Part shown: positions 1 through 7,420 of the stretch, in pieces
Position numbering within the stretch: the stretch's first letter is position 1
Layout: each line of letters opens with the position of its first letter
Assembly (NCBI GenBank): GCA_021155855.1
Contig: JAJNAZ010000014.1
Location: forward strand, 1 to 64,000
Direction: 5' to 3'
DNA: 64,000 bases
Source of the DNA: Solirubrobacterales bacterium
GTDB taxonomy: Bacteria > Actinomycetota > Thermoleophilia > Solirubrobacterales > 70-9
Position numbers and translations under genes: made by a program
Notes under the pieces: model-generated
The model's input: the letters and a program-made list of their open reading frames with translations, nothing else
What the model was told of the DNA's origin: nothing
Databases searched by the model: none

Positions 1-249
1 ACCGCCTATCAGGACCTGCACTCGGTCCGCTTCGGCTGCCGCGCCTGGGTCGAGGACCTCGCGGTCGATCCCGAGCACCGCTCTCAAGGCGTCGGCAAGG
101 CGCTGCTCGATGGCGCCAAGGCCTGGGCCCGCGAGCGCGGCGCCACCCACCTCGAGCTCGACTCGGCCGAGGCGCGCGCCGACGCCCACCGCTTCTATGA
201 GCGCGAGGGCGCCGCCTATCGCTCGATCAGCTTCGGTTGGGAGTTGTAA
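1..249 (+). CDS. GNAT family N-acetyltransferase, C-terminal part (5' truncated by window edge)
   Basis: The frame is open from base 1 and ends at TAA 247-249, giving 82 residues without a start. The text DLAVDPEHRSQGVGKALL is the GNAT motif A (the acetyl-CoA pyrophosphate loop, here Q-G-V-G-K). It is followed by the usual helix, a strand with HLELDSAE, and a motif B-like AHRFYEREG. The substrate cannot be told. The gene converges on the DUF2207 gene on the other strand, with 15 bases between the two stops. Confidence 0.85.
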   Translation, partial: TAYQDLHSVRFGCRAWVEDLAVDPEHRSQGVGKALLDGAKAWARERGATHLELDSAEARADAHRFYEREGAAYRSISFGWEL

Positions 250-264
250 CGCGCCGAGCGCGCC

Positions 265-2097
265 CTACCACGACCCGCCGCCGCCACCGCCCGAGGCACC
301 GCCCCCGCCGCCGGAGAAACCGCCCCCGCCGCCCGAGGAGGACGACTCCGGGGCCACGTGGGAGGAGAAGCCGGAGCCGAAGCTCGAGCCGTCGAGCGAG
401 TGGAAGGAGTTTCCGCTGAACGCATAGGCGGTCCAGCCGACCCCGCTCGCCGCCTCGGTGGTGACCGGGGCCGGGATCCGCCCCGACTCGATCATCCGCT
501 CCGCGGTGCCGAAGGCGACGGCATAGACGAGGATTCGCTTCCACAGGGCCAGCGTCGCGGGTGGATCGTCGTCGAGCCTGGGGAAGTCGTCGGTCCAGCG
601 AGCGAACGCCTTCCAGCGGGCGCTGCGCTCGCCGCTCTCCGGGCTAAGCCGCTTGAGCCTCTTCGACGGGTAGGCGAGCAGCACGAGGCAGGTCGGGATC
701 CCGAGCAGGAGCGGCCAGAGCAGGTTGCCGCGCACCTCGACCGAGGCGATCGCGAGCAGCACGAAGGCGGCGCCGACGGGAAGCAGGGCGATCATCTCCC
801 AGCCGGTGTAGCTTCGATCCCATTCGAGCTCGCCCTCCTCGACCTCGTCGAGCGCCTTGGTCATCGTCGCCCAGCGGGCGCGCCACCCGGCATCGTGCTC
901 GGGGACGAGGTCCTTCATCTCGCTCAGGGCGACCGTTTTGTCGTCGATCAGCCGGTCGAAGAACGAGAGCGCGATCCGCTCGTGCTTGGCGAGCCCGGAG
1001 TCGGGCGGTCGTCGCTCGCTCTTGGTGATCGCGAGGTCGAGCTTCTCGTCCTCGGTGGTCGCCGACGAGGTCGTGTAGTAGCCGCGATCGACGAGGTCGA
1101 GCAATGTTGCCAGCACCGTGTCGGTCGAGTCGTCGCCCTCCTCGGCGAACGCGTAGGCAAGCGCCGGCGAGGTGTTCTCGTCCGGCGGACCCGGCAAATA
1201 CTTCGGCGCCGGGGTCGGGCGCTCCCGGGCCCGGAGGTAGAGGACGGTCAAAAAGCCAAGTGCCAGGAGGGCGACAGTCAGCGACAGCAGCGGGGCGTTC
1301 TCGCCGAGAAATCGCTTCAAGCGTGCCCACGAGTAGCGGTAGTCGTCGTCCTTCGCCCCCTCCTCGGCGAGGATCTTGCCGAGCCCATCGCCGGCCTCGA
1401 CCCGCGCCGCGCTCACGTTCTGCCCCGAGTCCCGGGGCACCAGTACCCGCATCTCGACGAACTGGCCCTTTGGGATGTCGGTCGCGGTCAGCCGGGCGAC
1501 GCCCGGATCGCGCTCGGTCTCGCCGCTCTGCACCTCACGCGGGTAGCCCCAGACGCGGTAGCGCTCGTCGGCGGGATCGAGCGCCGGATCGCTGAGGCTC
1601 GCGGAAAGCTCGGACAACCGCTGATCCCACTCCGAGCCCCACACCTGCCACTGCACGTCGAGCAGGTCGTCGTAGGCCACGACCGCGTCGACGACGCGGT
1701 AGGAGATGTCGAACGTGCGCTGTTCGTCGGAGGCTTTGTGGTGCCAGACGATTCTCACCCCGCCCGGGATCGCCGTCGCCCCGAACCGATTCGGGAACGG
1801 ATCGAAGCAGCCGAGCTCGGCGCAGCCGCCGGGCCGGTAGCGGGGCCCGCCGGGCTCCGACACGGCGATGTCGCCGATTCGCTCGCCGAAGTTGAGCTCG
1901 ATCTCGCGATAGGAGGCCTGGAAGTCTCCGTCGTAGTCGAACGTCAGCCGCTCGTTGACGAGCAGGCTGGCGTCGTTGGCGAGCCGCAGCTCTACGTCGG
2001 CGGCTGTCACCTTCGCCTCCTTGGCCGCCGTGCCCGCCGGCGAGAGTGCGAGCGCCAGCGCCGCCAGCGCGGTGATCACGATCCCCCGAGGGAGCAT
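265..2097 (-). CDS. DUF2207 domain-containing membrane protein
   Basis: This 610-residue protein has a Sec signal peptide (residues 1-25) and an extracytoplasmic beta-rich domain to about residue 260, rich in DISYRV-like strands typical of DUF2207. A membrane span follows near 265-285, then a cytoplasmic part and a second pair of spans near 435-480. The C-terminus is a long Gly/Ser tail (GGGGGFSGGGGG-like) ending in Trp, a hallmark of DUF2207/TPM-type envelope proteins. Its start lies 2 bases after the LemA stop, so the two are almost certainly one operon. The LemA plus DUF2207 pairing is common in bacteria, but its molecular role is not established. Start ATG 2095-2097. Confidence 0.88.
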   Translation of the reverse strand: MLPRGIVITALAALALALSPAGTAAKEAKVTAADVELRLANDASLLVNERLTFDYDGDFQASYREIELNFGERIGDIAVSEPGGPRYRPGGCAELGCFDPFPNRFGATAIPGGVRIVWHHKASDEQRTFDISYRVVDAVVAYDDLLDVQWQVWGSEWDQRLSELSASLSDPALDPADERYRVWGYPREVQSGETERDPGVARLTATDIPKGQFVEMRVLVPRDSGQNVSAARVEAGDGLGKILAEEGAKDDDYRYSWARLKRFLGENAPLLSLTVALLALGFLTVLYLRARERPTPAPKYLPGPPDENTSPALAYAFAEEGDDSTDTVLATLLDLVDRGYYTTSSATTEDEKLDLAITKSERRPPDSGLAKHERIALSFFDRLIDDKTVALSEMKDLVPEHDAGWRARWATMTKALDEVEEGELEWDRSYTGWEMIALLPVGAAFVLLAIASVEVRGNLLWPLLLGIPTCLVLLAYPSKRLKRLSPESGERSARWKAFARWTDDFPRLDDDPPATLALWKRILVYAVAFGTAERMIESGRIPAPVTTEAASGVGWTAYAFSGNSFHSLDGSSFGSGFSSHVAPESSSSGGGGGFSGGGGGASGGGGGGSW

Positions 2098-2099
2098 CG

Positions 2100-2708
2100 C
2101 TACGGTCCGCCGCCGCCCGCATCGCCCGCCGCCGGGGCGGCCGGGATCGTGACCGCGGGAGCATCGGCCTCGGCCTCGGCGATCTCGAAGAACCCGCGCG
2201 GGGTGAAGCCGAACGCCTTCGCCACCAGCACCGCGGGAAAGACCTGGGCCTGGGTGTTGTAGGTCTGCACCGTGTCGTTATAGACGCGCCGGGTGATCGC
2301 GATCTGATCCTCGGTGTCGCTGAGCTCGTCGCCCAGCTCGAGGAAGTTGCGGTCCGCCTTCAGGTCGGGGTAGGCCTCGGCCGCGACCAGCATGCGCCCG
2401 AGCCGGGCGCCGAGGACTCCCTCGCTGCGCCCCTGGCGGTCCGGCCCGGCGCCGGACTGCCGGTCGGCGACCGCGGTGCCGCGAGCCTCGGTGACTCGCT
2501 CGAGTGTCTCGCGCTCGTGGGTCGCGTAGCCGCGCACGGCCTCGACCAGGTTCGGGATCAGGTCGTGGCGGCGCTTCAGCGCGACCTCGATCTGCGCCCA
2601 GCTGTTGGCCACGTTCAGGCGCAGGGAGACGAGCCGGTTGTAGATCAGCCAGACGAAGCCGACGACGACGATCACGCCGACCACGATTGCGATCGCGACG
2701 ATGCTCAA
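2100..2708 (-). CDS. LemA family protein
   Basis: The 202-residue protein starts with one N-terminal membrane helix (residues 3-21, IVAIAIVVGVIVVVGFVWL). The LemA helical domain follows, with the family text YNRLVSLRLNVANSWAQIEVALKRRHDLIPNLVEAV split around the N-terminal third (NSWAQIEVALKRR, then DLIPNLVE) and later AYPDLKADRNF. The topology is N-out with a long helical bundle. The family is widespread and poorly understood functionally. It is the first gene of a two-gene minus-strand operon with the DUF2207 gene. ATG start at 2708. Confidence 0.93.
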   Translation of the reverse strand: MSIVAIAIVVGVIVVVGFVWLIYNRLVSLRLNVANSWAQIEVALKRRHDLIPNLVEAVRGYATHERETLERVTEARGTAVADRQSGAGPDRQGRSEGVLGARLGRMLVAAEAYPDLKADRNFLELGDELSDTEDQIAITRRVYNDTVQTYNTQAQVFPAVLVAKAFGFTPRGFFEIAEAEADAPAVTIPAAPAAGDAGGGGP

Positions 2709-2729
2709 GGCGCGGGCAGTATCTCAGGC

Positions 2730-3048
2730 CTACCCGGCCCCCGCCGCAGCGCTCGTCGCGGTCGAGGTGGAACTCGACCCGTCGACGACCGCATCGCCGA
2801 CCTCGACGATCTCCTCGAAGTCGACGCGCACGCCCTCGAACGCCCGCAGGAAGTCCTCCCAGCCGGCGCGCAGGCCCTCGATGCCGATGTGATCCGTGGT
2901 CATCGCCCCGCCGGCGAGCCGCGATCGCAGCTCCGGGCCCGCGAGCGGCTCGACCACGTCGATCAACCGCTCGCCACCGCCGCGGCGGGCAGCCCCGCCG
3001 AATCCCTCGCGCAGCCGCTCGACCCTCTCGAGCCTCTCGGACTCGGGC
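2730..3048 (-). pseudogene. SnoaL-like (NTF2 fold) remnant
   Basis: On the minus strand an open frame without ATG or GTG reads ERLERVERLREGFGGAA, then HIGIEGLRAGWEDFLRAF and VDFEEIVEVGDAVV. That order matches the first two thirds of SnoaL-like small proteins (cone-shaped alpha+beta fold). After GDAVV the frame turns into low-complexity Ser/Thr/Ala and stops. A neighbouring frame continues with VEFHLDRDERCGGGRVGLRY, which suggests one frameshift and loss of the end near the lemA start. The only usable start is a TTG at 2966, well inside the domain. It is probably a decayed gene; a real short protein is less likely. It fills most of the gap between lemA and the acyl-CoA dehydrogenase gene. Confidence 0.4.
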
Positions 3049-3110
3049 GCGAGTATGCCTCACCGGCGGGCGGACGCCGCGGCTATTCTTCGCCACCCTC
3101 AAGCGACCGC

Positions 3111-3118
3111 AAAAGGAG
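3111..3118 (+). promoter_or_regulatory. Ribosome binding site deciding the acyl-CoA dehydrogenase start
   Basis: AAAAGGAG ends two bases before ATG 3121. The open frame runs far upstream, but this site and the family's usual N-terminus place the start at 3121. Confidence 0.7.
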
Positions 3119-3120
3119 CC

Positions 3121-4332
3121 ATGGCCGTAGCGACCGCGACCTACCAGGAGAAGACCGACGAGCAGAAGGCGATTACGGAGATGGTGCGCCAGTTCGTCGA
3201 CAACGAGATCATCCCCGTCGCCGAGGAGTTCGACCACGAGGACAAGTTCCCCGAGGCGATCGTCGAGCAGATGAAGGAGCTCGGCCTGTTCGGCGTGACG
3301 ATCCCCGAGGAGTACGGGGGGATGGGCCTCGACCTGACGACGTACGCGATGATCGTCGAGGAGCTCTCGCGCGGCTGGATCTCGATCTCGGGCGTCGTCA
3401 ACACCCACTTCATCGGCTCCTATCTGCTGATGAAGTTCGGCACCAACGAGCAGAAGGACCACTTCCTGCCGAAGATGGCGACCGGCGAGATCCGCGCCGC
3501 GTTCTCGCTCTCCGAGCCTGAGGTCGGCTCCGACGTGCAGGGGATCAAGTCGACCGCGAAGCAGGGCGACGACGGGGTCTGGGAGCTCAACGGCCAGAAG
3601 ATGTGGGTCACCAACGGGCTCGGCTCCGGGGTGGTGTTCGTGCTGATGAAGACCGACCCGAAGTCCGATCCGCCGTACAAGGGGATGACCTGCTTCATCA
3701 CGGAGAAGGAGCCGTGGGCGGAGAAGACCACCGGCGACTTCGAGGGGCTGGAGATCCCGCCGAAGATCAAGAAGATGGGCTACAAGGGCGTCGAGTCGAC
3801 CGAGCTCGTCTACAGCGGCTACCGGTGCTCGGACGACCGCGTCCTCGGGGGCGCCGAGGGTGTCGGCCAGGGGTTCGTGCAGATGATGGACGCGCTCGAG
3901 GTCGGGCGGGTGAACGTCGCCGCTCGCGGCGTCGGGATCGCGCAGCGGGCGCTCGAGTTGGCGCTGCGCTACTCGCAGGAGCGCAAGACCTTCGGCAAGC
4001 CGATCGCCCAGCACCAGGCGATCCAGTTCAAGCTCGCCGAGATGGCGACCAAGGTCGAGGCTGCCCGGCTCTTGACGACCAAGGCCGCCCGGCTGAAGGA
4101 CGCCGGGGAGCGATCCGACCTCGAGGCCGGGATGGCGAAGCTGTTCGCCTCCGAGACCGGCAAGGAGGTGGTCGAGGAGGCGTTCCGCATCCATGGCGGC
4201 TACGGCTACTCGAAGGAGTACGAGATCGAGCGGCTGTACCGCGATGCGCCGCTGCTCTTGATCGGCGAGGGCACCTCCGAGATCCAGAAGATGGTGATCG
4301 GCAGGAAGGTGCTCGAGAGGAACAAGATCTGA
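3121..4332 (+). CDS. Acyl-CoA dehydrogenase of the Streptomyces ccr-meaA cluster type (candidate methylsuccinyl-CoA dehydrogenase)
   Basis: This 403-residue flavoenzyme would oxidise an acyl-CoA to the 2,3-enoyl-CoA and pass electrons to ETF. ACAD landmarks are present: AFSLSEPEVGSDV (substrate/FAD loop), MWVTNG (FAD), RKTFGKPIAQHQAIQFKLA, and near the end FRIHGGYGYSKEYEIERLYRD with LLIGEGTSEIQKMVI. The catalytic base is expected in the IGEGTSEIQ segment region. From memory of the family, overall wording (GWISISGVVNTHFIG, MDALEVGRVNVAARG) is closest to the dehydrogenase beside ccr and meaA in Streptomyces. MaoC, MeaA and Ccr occur within 16 kb here, so oxidation of methylsuccinyl-CoA in the ethylmalonyl-CoA pathway is a reasonable inference. 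Its TGA overlaps the start of the next gene. Confidence 0.93.
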   Translation: MAVATATYQEKTDEQKAITEMVRQFVDNEIIPVAEEFDHEDKFPEAIVEQMKELGLFGVTIPEEYGGMGLDLTTYAMIVEELSRGWISISGVVNTHFIGSYLLMKFGTNEQKDHFLPKMATGEIRAAFSLSEPEVGSDVQGIKSTAKQGDDGVWELNGQKMWVTNGLGSGVVFVLMKTDPKSDPPYKGMTCFITEKEPWAEKTTGDFEGLEIPPKIKKMGYKGVESTELVYSGYRCSDDRVLGGAEGVGQGFVQMMDALEVGRVNVAARGVGIAQRALELALRYSQERKTFGKPIAQHQAIQFKLAEMATKVEAARLLTTKAARLKDAGERSDLEAGMAKLFASETGKEVVEEAFRIHGGYGYSKEYEIERLYRDAPLLLIGEGTSEIQKMVIGRKVLERNKI

Positions 4333-4994
4333 GCGTCGCCCTGGTCACAGGCGCGAATCGTGGCATCGGCCGCGAGATCGCCCGCCAGCTGGTGCGCGAC
4401 CACGGCTTCACCGTGCTCGCCGGGGCGCGCAACCCGGGCGAGGTGGTCGCCGACGAGCGTCTCGTCCCGCTGCGCCTGGACGTGCGCGACGCCGACAGCG
4501 TCGGCGCGGCGCTCGCCGGGATCGAGGCCAACCCCGGATCGCTCGACGTGCTGGTCAACAACGCCGGCATCTACGGCGAGCCAACCGGCGCCGCCGACTA
4601 CGACCTCGGCGAGGCCAACGAGGTGATCGAGACCAACGTCTTCGGTCCCTGGCGGTTGATCCAGGCCTCGCTGCCGTTGCTGCGTCGCAGCGACTCGCCG
4701 CGAATCGTCAATGTCTCCAGCGGCGCCGGGCAGCTCGCCGAGATGGGCGGGGGGCGCGCCGCCTACCGGCTCTCGAAGGCGGCGCTGAACGCGCTCACGC
4801 GGACGCTTGCGGCCGACGAGCCTCAGATCAGCGTCAACTCGGTCTGCCCCGGATGGGTGCGCACCGACATGGGCGGCTCGAGCGCGCCGCGATCGGTCGA
4901 GGAGGGCGCCGACACGGCCGTCTGGCTCGCGACCATGGCGGACGATGTGCCGAGCGGCGGGTTCTTCCGCAACCGCGAGCCGATTCCCTGGTAG
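4329..4994 (+). CDS. Short-chain dehydrogenase/reductase, apparent CTG start
   Basis: The 221-residue Rossmann protein carries TGANRGIG (cofactor loop), NNAG (VNNAGIYGE) and the catalytic YRLSK after the Ser of VNVSSGAG. The mature-looking N-terminus (x-SVALVTGANRGIG) begins exactly at CTG 4329-4331, which overlaps the preceding TGA as CTGA. GAGAGG lies 9 bases upstream (4314-4319), and no ATG, GTG or TTG fits nearby in this frame. Translation is therefore probably coupled to the acyl-CoA dehydrogenase gene and starts at CTG. The substrate is unknown. The next ATG-like choice would delete the cofactor-binding strand. Confidence 0.85.
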   Translation: MSVALVTGANRGIGREIARQLVRDHGFTVLAGARNPGEVVADERLVPLRLDVRDADSVGAALAGIEANPGSLDVLVNNAGIYGEPTGAADYDLGEANEVIETNVFGPWRLIQASLPLLRRSDSPRIVNVSSGAGQLAEMGGGRAAYRLSKAALNALTRTLAADEPQISVNSVCPGWVRTDMGGSSAPRSVEEGADTAVWLATMADDVPSGGFFRNREPIPW

Positions 4995-5004
4995 AAACGC
5001 GGCG

Positions 5005-5370
5005 ATGGCGACGAGCACGGCCGAGATGATCCGCACCGCTGTCGAGCGCCTGCAGCGGGAGGTGCCGGCCCTGGCGCAGCTGAAGCTCGTCTTCGGGCTC
5101 GAGCTGCGCGGCCGCGGGGACGTGCAGCTGTACCGGGTCGAGGTCCCCGGGCCGAAGATCTCGAAGGGGTTCAGTGACGACGAGCGCGTCCGCGTATCGG
5201 TTCCCCGCTCGCACTTCAACGAGCTCGTCGCCGACGGTGGGGTCAAGCACTGGCACGAGGCATACGACCACGGCCACGTCAAGGTCGAGGGCGACCCGAA
5301 CATCCAGAAGCTGGTCGGCCAGGTGATCGCCCGCACGGAGGCCCGCGGGCAGCTGAGGCGGGCCCGCTGA
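5005..5370 (+). CDS. Small conserved protein, SCP2-like, copy 1 of a tandem pair
   Basis: The 121 residues start at ATG 5005, ten bases after the SDR stop. An N-terminal helix (AEMIRTAVERLQREVPALAQ) leads into LKLVFGLELRGRGDVQLYRVEVPGP and the closing KVEGDPNIQKLVGQVI. The end resembles the Gx(L/V)x(V/I)xGD segment of SCP2/sterol-carrier domains, so a lipid or acyl-CoA binding role is possible but only inferred. The next gene encodes a clear paralogue (shared VPALA.LKLVFGLEL and VEGDP). Function unknown. Confidence 0.7.
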   Translation: MATSTAEMIRTAVERLQREVPALAQLKLVFGLELRGRGDVQLYRVEVPGPKISKGFSDDERVRVSVPRSHFNELVADGGVKHWHEAYDHGHVKVEGDPNIQKLVGQVIARTEARGQLRRAR

Positions 5371-5386
5371 GCTCCGGGCGCGACCG

Positions 5387-5734
5387 TTGGCCACCACCAG
5401 CGATCTGATCATCGTCGCGGTTCAGCGCCTCCAGGGGGAGGTACCGGCGCTGGCGAAGCTGAAGCTCGTCTTCGGCCTCGAGCTCACCGGCGGCGGGCTC
5501 ACCGGCCCGGCCAAGTCGCAGCGCTTCCGTGTCGAGGTCCCGGGTCCGCAGGTGGGTGAGGGGGCTGCCGATGACGCCCGGCTCGAGCTCTCGATGCCGG
5601 CGGCGATGTTCACCCTGCTCGCCGAGGAGGGCGAGCTCGCCGACTGGAAGGACGCCTACTACTACGGCCACCTCGAGGTCGAGGGCGACCCGCGCGTCCG
5701 GCGCCTGCTCGGGCGGGTGATCGGCGGCGCGTGA
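5387..5734 (+). CDS. Small conserved protein, SCP2-like, copy 2 of a tandem pair
   Basis: The 115 residues start at TTG 5387, chosen because MATTSDLIIVAVQRLQ lines up with MATSTAEMIRTAVERLQ of the upstream paralogue. It shares GEVPALAKLKLVFGLEL, RVEVPGPQ, the FTLL.EEGELADWK segment (like FNELVADGGVKHW) and GHLEVEGDPRVRRLLGRVI. The two genes arose by tandem duplication and are 16 bases apart. The stop overlaps the next start as GTGA. SCP2-like lipid binding is a guess from the C-terminal motif. Confidence 0.7.
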   Translation: MATTSDLIIVAVQRLQGEVPALAKLKLVFGLELTGGGLTGPAKSQRFRVEVPGPQVGEGAADDARLELSMPAAMFTLLAEEGELADWKDAYYYGHLEVEGDPRVRRLLGRVIGGA

Positions 5735-6801
5735 GCGACCTGGCGCGCCCGCGGGGCGCCTCCCAGCTTTTTCACCGCCCCGCCGACGTCCGCCATCCCG
5801 CCGATGTCGCCCGGCTGGCGGGTCCGGTGCAGGCCCAGGAGCCGCGAGCGGCGAAGCTTGCCTTCCGGGCCCGTAGCCGTGGTCTCGAGGCGACCGATGT
5901 CGACCGCGCGCGTTGCGAGGAACGTTCGCTGCTGCGGGCCTGGATGATGCGCAAGACGGTCCACTTGATCCCGACCGAGGACGCCGGCTGGCTGCTGCCG
6001 CTGTTCGCCGACTCGATCGTCCGCTGGTCGCGCAAGCGGCTCCGTGACTTCGGGCTCGATCGCGGCGCCCAGGATCGGGCGCTGGCCGTCCTGCACCGCG
6101 CCGTCGAGGCCGACGGGCCGCTGACCCGTCCCGAGCTGGGCGAGCGGCTGACGCGGGCGGGCTTCGAGGCCGCGCAGGAGATCAAGGTCCACCTCTGGCT
6201 GCTCGCCACGCTCGACGGCGAGCTCTGTCTCGGCCCCGACCGCGGCGGTCAGACCTGCTTGGTGCCGACGCGGGAGTGGATCGGCGAGCTGGAGCGCCGC
6301 CCGCGCGACGAGTCGCTGGCCGAGCTGGCACGGCGCTACGTGCGCGGCTACGGGCCCGCCGGCGAGCGGGATCTCGCCCGTTGGTCGGGACTCGCGCTGC
6401 GCGATTGCCGGATCGGGCTCGAGCGGATCGCGAGCGAGCTGCGGGAGGTGCGCGCGGATGGCGAGGTCCTGCTCGTGACCAGGCGGAGGCGCCGTGCCCC
6501 GAAGCGGCCGGTGGTGCGGCTGCTCGGCGCCTACGACAACTACAACCTCGGCTATGTGAGCCGCCACTATGCGCTCGCCGCGGAGCACGAGAAGCGGGTC
6601 GTCCCCGGGGGCGGGATCGTGCGGCCAACGATCACCGTCGACGGACGCTTCGTCGGCACCTGGTCGTCGAAGCGCAGTGGCAAGCGGCTCGCGGTGACGG
6701 TGGAGCCGTTCGTGCCGCTCGGTAGGGCGACCGAGGAGGCGATCTCCGCTGAGATCGCGGACCTGGGACGCTTCGAGGCGCTCACCGCGACGCTCGCCTA
6801 G
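5731..6801 (+). CDS. Winged-helix DNA-binding protein, AlkZ/HTH_42 family
   Basis: The 356 residues start at GTG 5731, overlapping the previous stop. The protein belongs to the HTH_42 (AlkZ/YcaQ) family of DNA glycosylases that open interstrand crosslinks or remove bulky alkyl adducts. Family landmarks are the N-terminal LAGPVQAQEPRAAKLAF, which contains the Q-x-Q catalytic pair of AlkZ-type enzymes (YcaQ-type have Q-x-D), then MMRKTVHLIPTED, RYVRGYGPAGERDLARWSGL and the C-terminal GGIVRPTITVDGRFVGTW. Length fits the family. Such genes often protect antibiotic producers, but no biosynthetic cluster is visible here, so a housekeeping repair role is likelier. Confidence 0.88.
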   Translation: MSDLARPRGASQLFHRPADVRHPADVARLAGPVQAQEPRAAKLAFRARSRGLEATDVDRARCEERSLLRAWMMRKTVHLIPTEDAGWLLPLFADSIVRWSRKRLRDFGLDRGAQDRALAVLHRAVEADGPLTRPELGERLTRAGFEAAQEIKVHLWLLATLDGELCLGPDRGGQTCLVPTREWIGELERRPRDESLAELARRYVRGYGPAGERDLARWSGLALRDCRIGLERIASELREVRADGEVLLVTRRRRRAPKRPVVRLLGAYDNYNLGYVSRHYALAAEHEKRVVPGGGIVRPTITVDGRFVGTWSSKRSGKRLAVTVEPFVPLGRATEEAISAEIADLGRFEALTATLA

Positions 6802-6873
6802 CGCGCGTCGCTACGATCCCGCGCCGACGGGGAGGAGGGGTCAAATCGACCCCCAGAGAGAGGAATCCGCCAC

Positions 6874-7419
6874 GTGACCGATGACGAGCACCAGCTTTCA
6901 ACCGACCAGGCCGAGCGCGAGGCCTCGGGCGCGCACGCCTACGGGCGCTACCTCGAGGAGTTCGAGGTCGGCGCGGTCTACAAGCACTGGCCGGCGAAGA
7001 CCGTGACCGAGGCCGACGACCACCTCTTCTGCCTGATCACGATGAACCACCACCCGCTGCACGTCAACGACGTCTACGCGTCCGAGTCGCAGCAGGGGCG
7101 CAACGTCGTCGTCGGCCCTTTGGTCTATTCGCTCGCGCTCGGGATGTCGGTCTCCGACGTCTCCGGCAAGGCGATCGCCAACCTGGCCACCGAGGAGCTT
7201 TCGCATCCGGCGCCGGTGTTCCACGGCGACACGCTGTTCTGCGAGTCGGAGGTGCTCGACGTGCGCCCCTCGTCGTCGAAGCCCGACCGCGGGATTGTCC
7301 GCGTCCATACCCGCGTCTTCAAGCAGGATGGCACCCTGGTTGCCGAGTTCAAGCGCGCCGTGCTGATTCCGAAGCGGCCGAACGGCCAGAGTCCGAGGGC
7401 CGAGGCCGACGTCGACTAG
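6874..7419 (+). CDS. MaoC-like hydratase, probable mesaconyl-CoA hydratase
   Basis: The 181-residue hot-dog-fold protein starts at GTG 6874 behind GAGAGAGGAA. It contains EEFEVGAVYKHWPAKTVTE, ADDHLFCLITMNHHPLH (the Asp/His hydratase residues), VVVGPLVYSLALGMSVSDV and PVFHGDTLFCESEVL. As far as can be recalled, this wording is that of the MaoC protein encoded beside ccr and meaA in Streptomyces. That protein is thought to hydrate mesaconyl-C1-CoA to methylmalyl-CoA in the ethylmalonyl-CoA pathway. The assignment is by family and by the presence of meaA and ccr nearby. The gene is followed directly by the amidase gene. Confidence 0.85.
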   Translation: MTDDEHQLSTDQAEREASGAHAYGRYLEEFEVGAVYKHWPAKTVTEADDHLFCLITMNHHPLHVNDVYASESQQGRNVVVGPLVYSLALGMSVSDVSGKAIANLATEELSHPAPVFHGDTLFCESEVLDVRPSSSKPDRGIVRVHTRVFKQDGTLVAEFKRAVLIPKRPNGQSPRAEADVD

Positions 7420-7420
7420 C

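Noticed and set aside
110-427. Pro-rich plus-strand frame near the left edge
   Set aside because: It is the reverse of the Gly-rich DUF2207 tail; the Pro repeats are an artefact of that.
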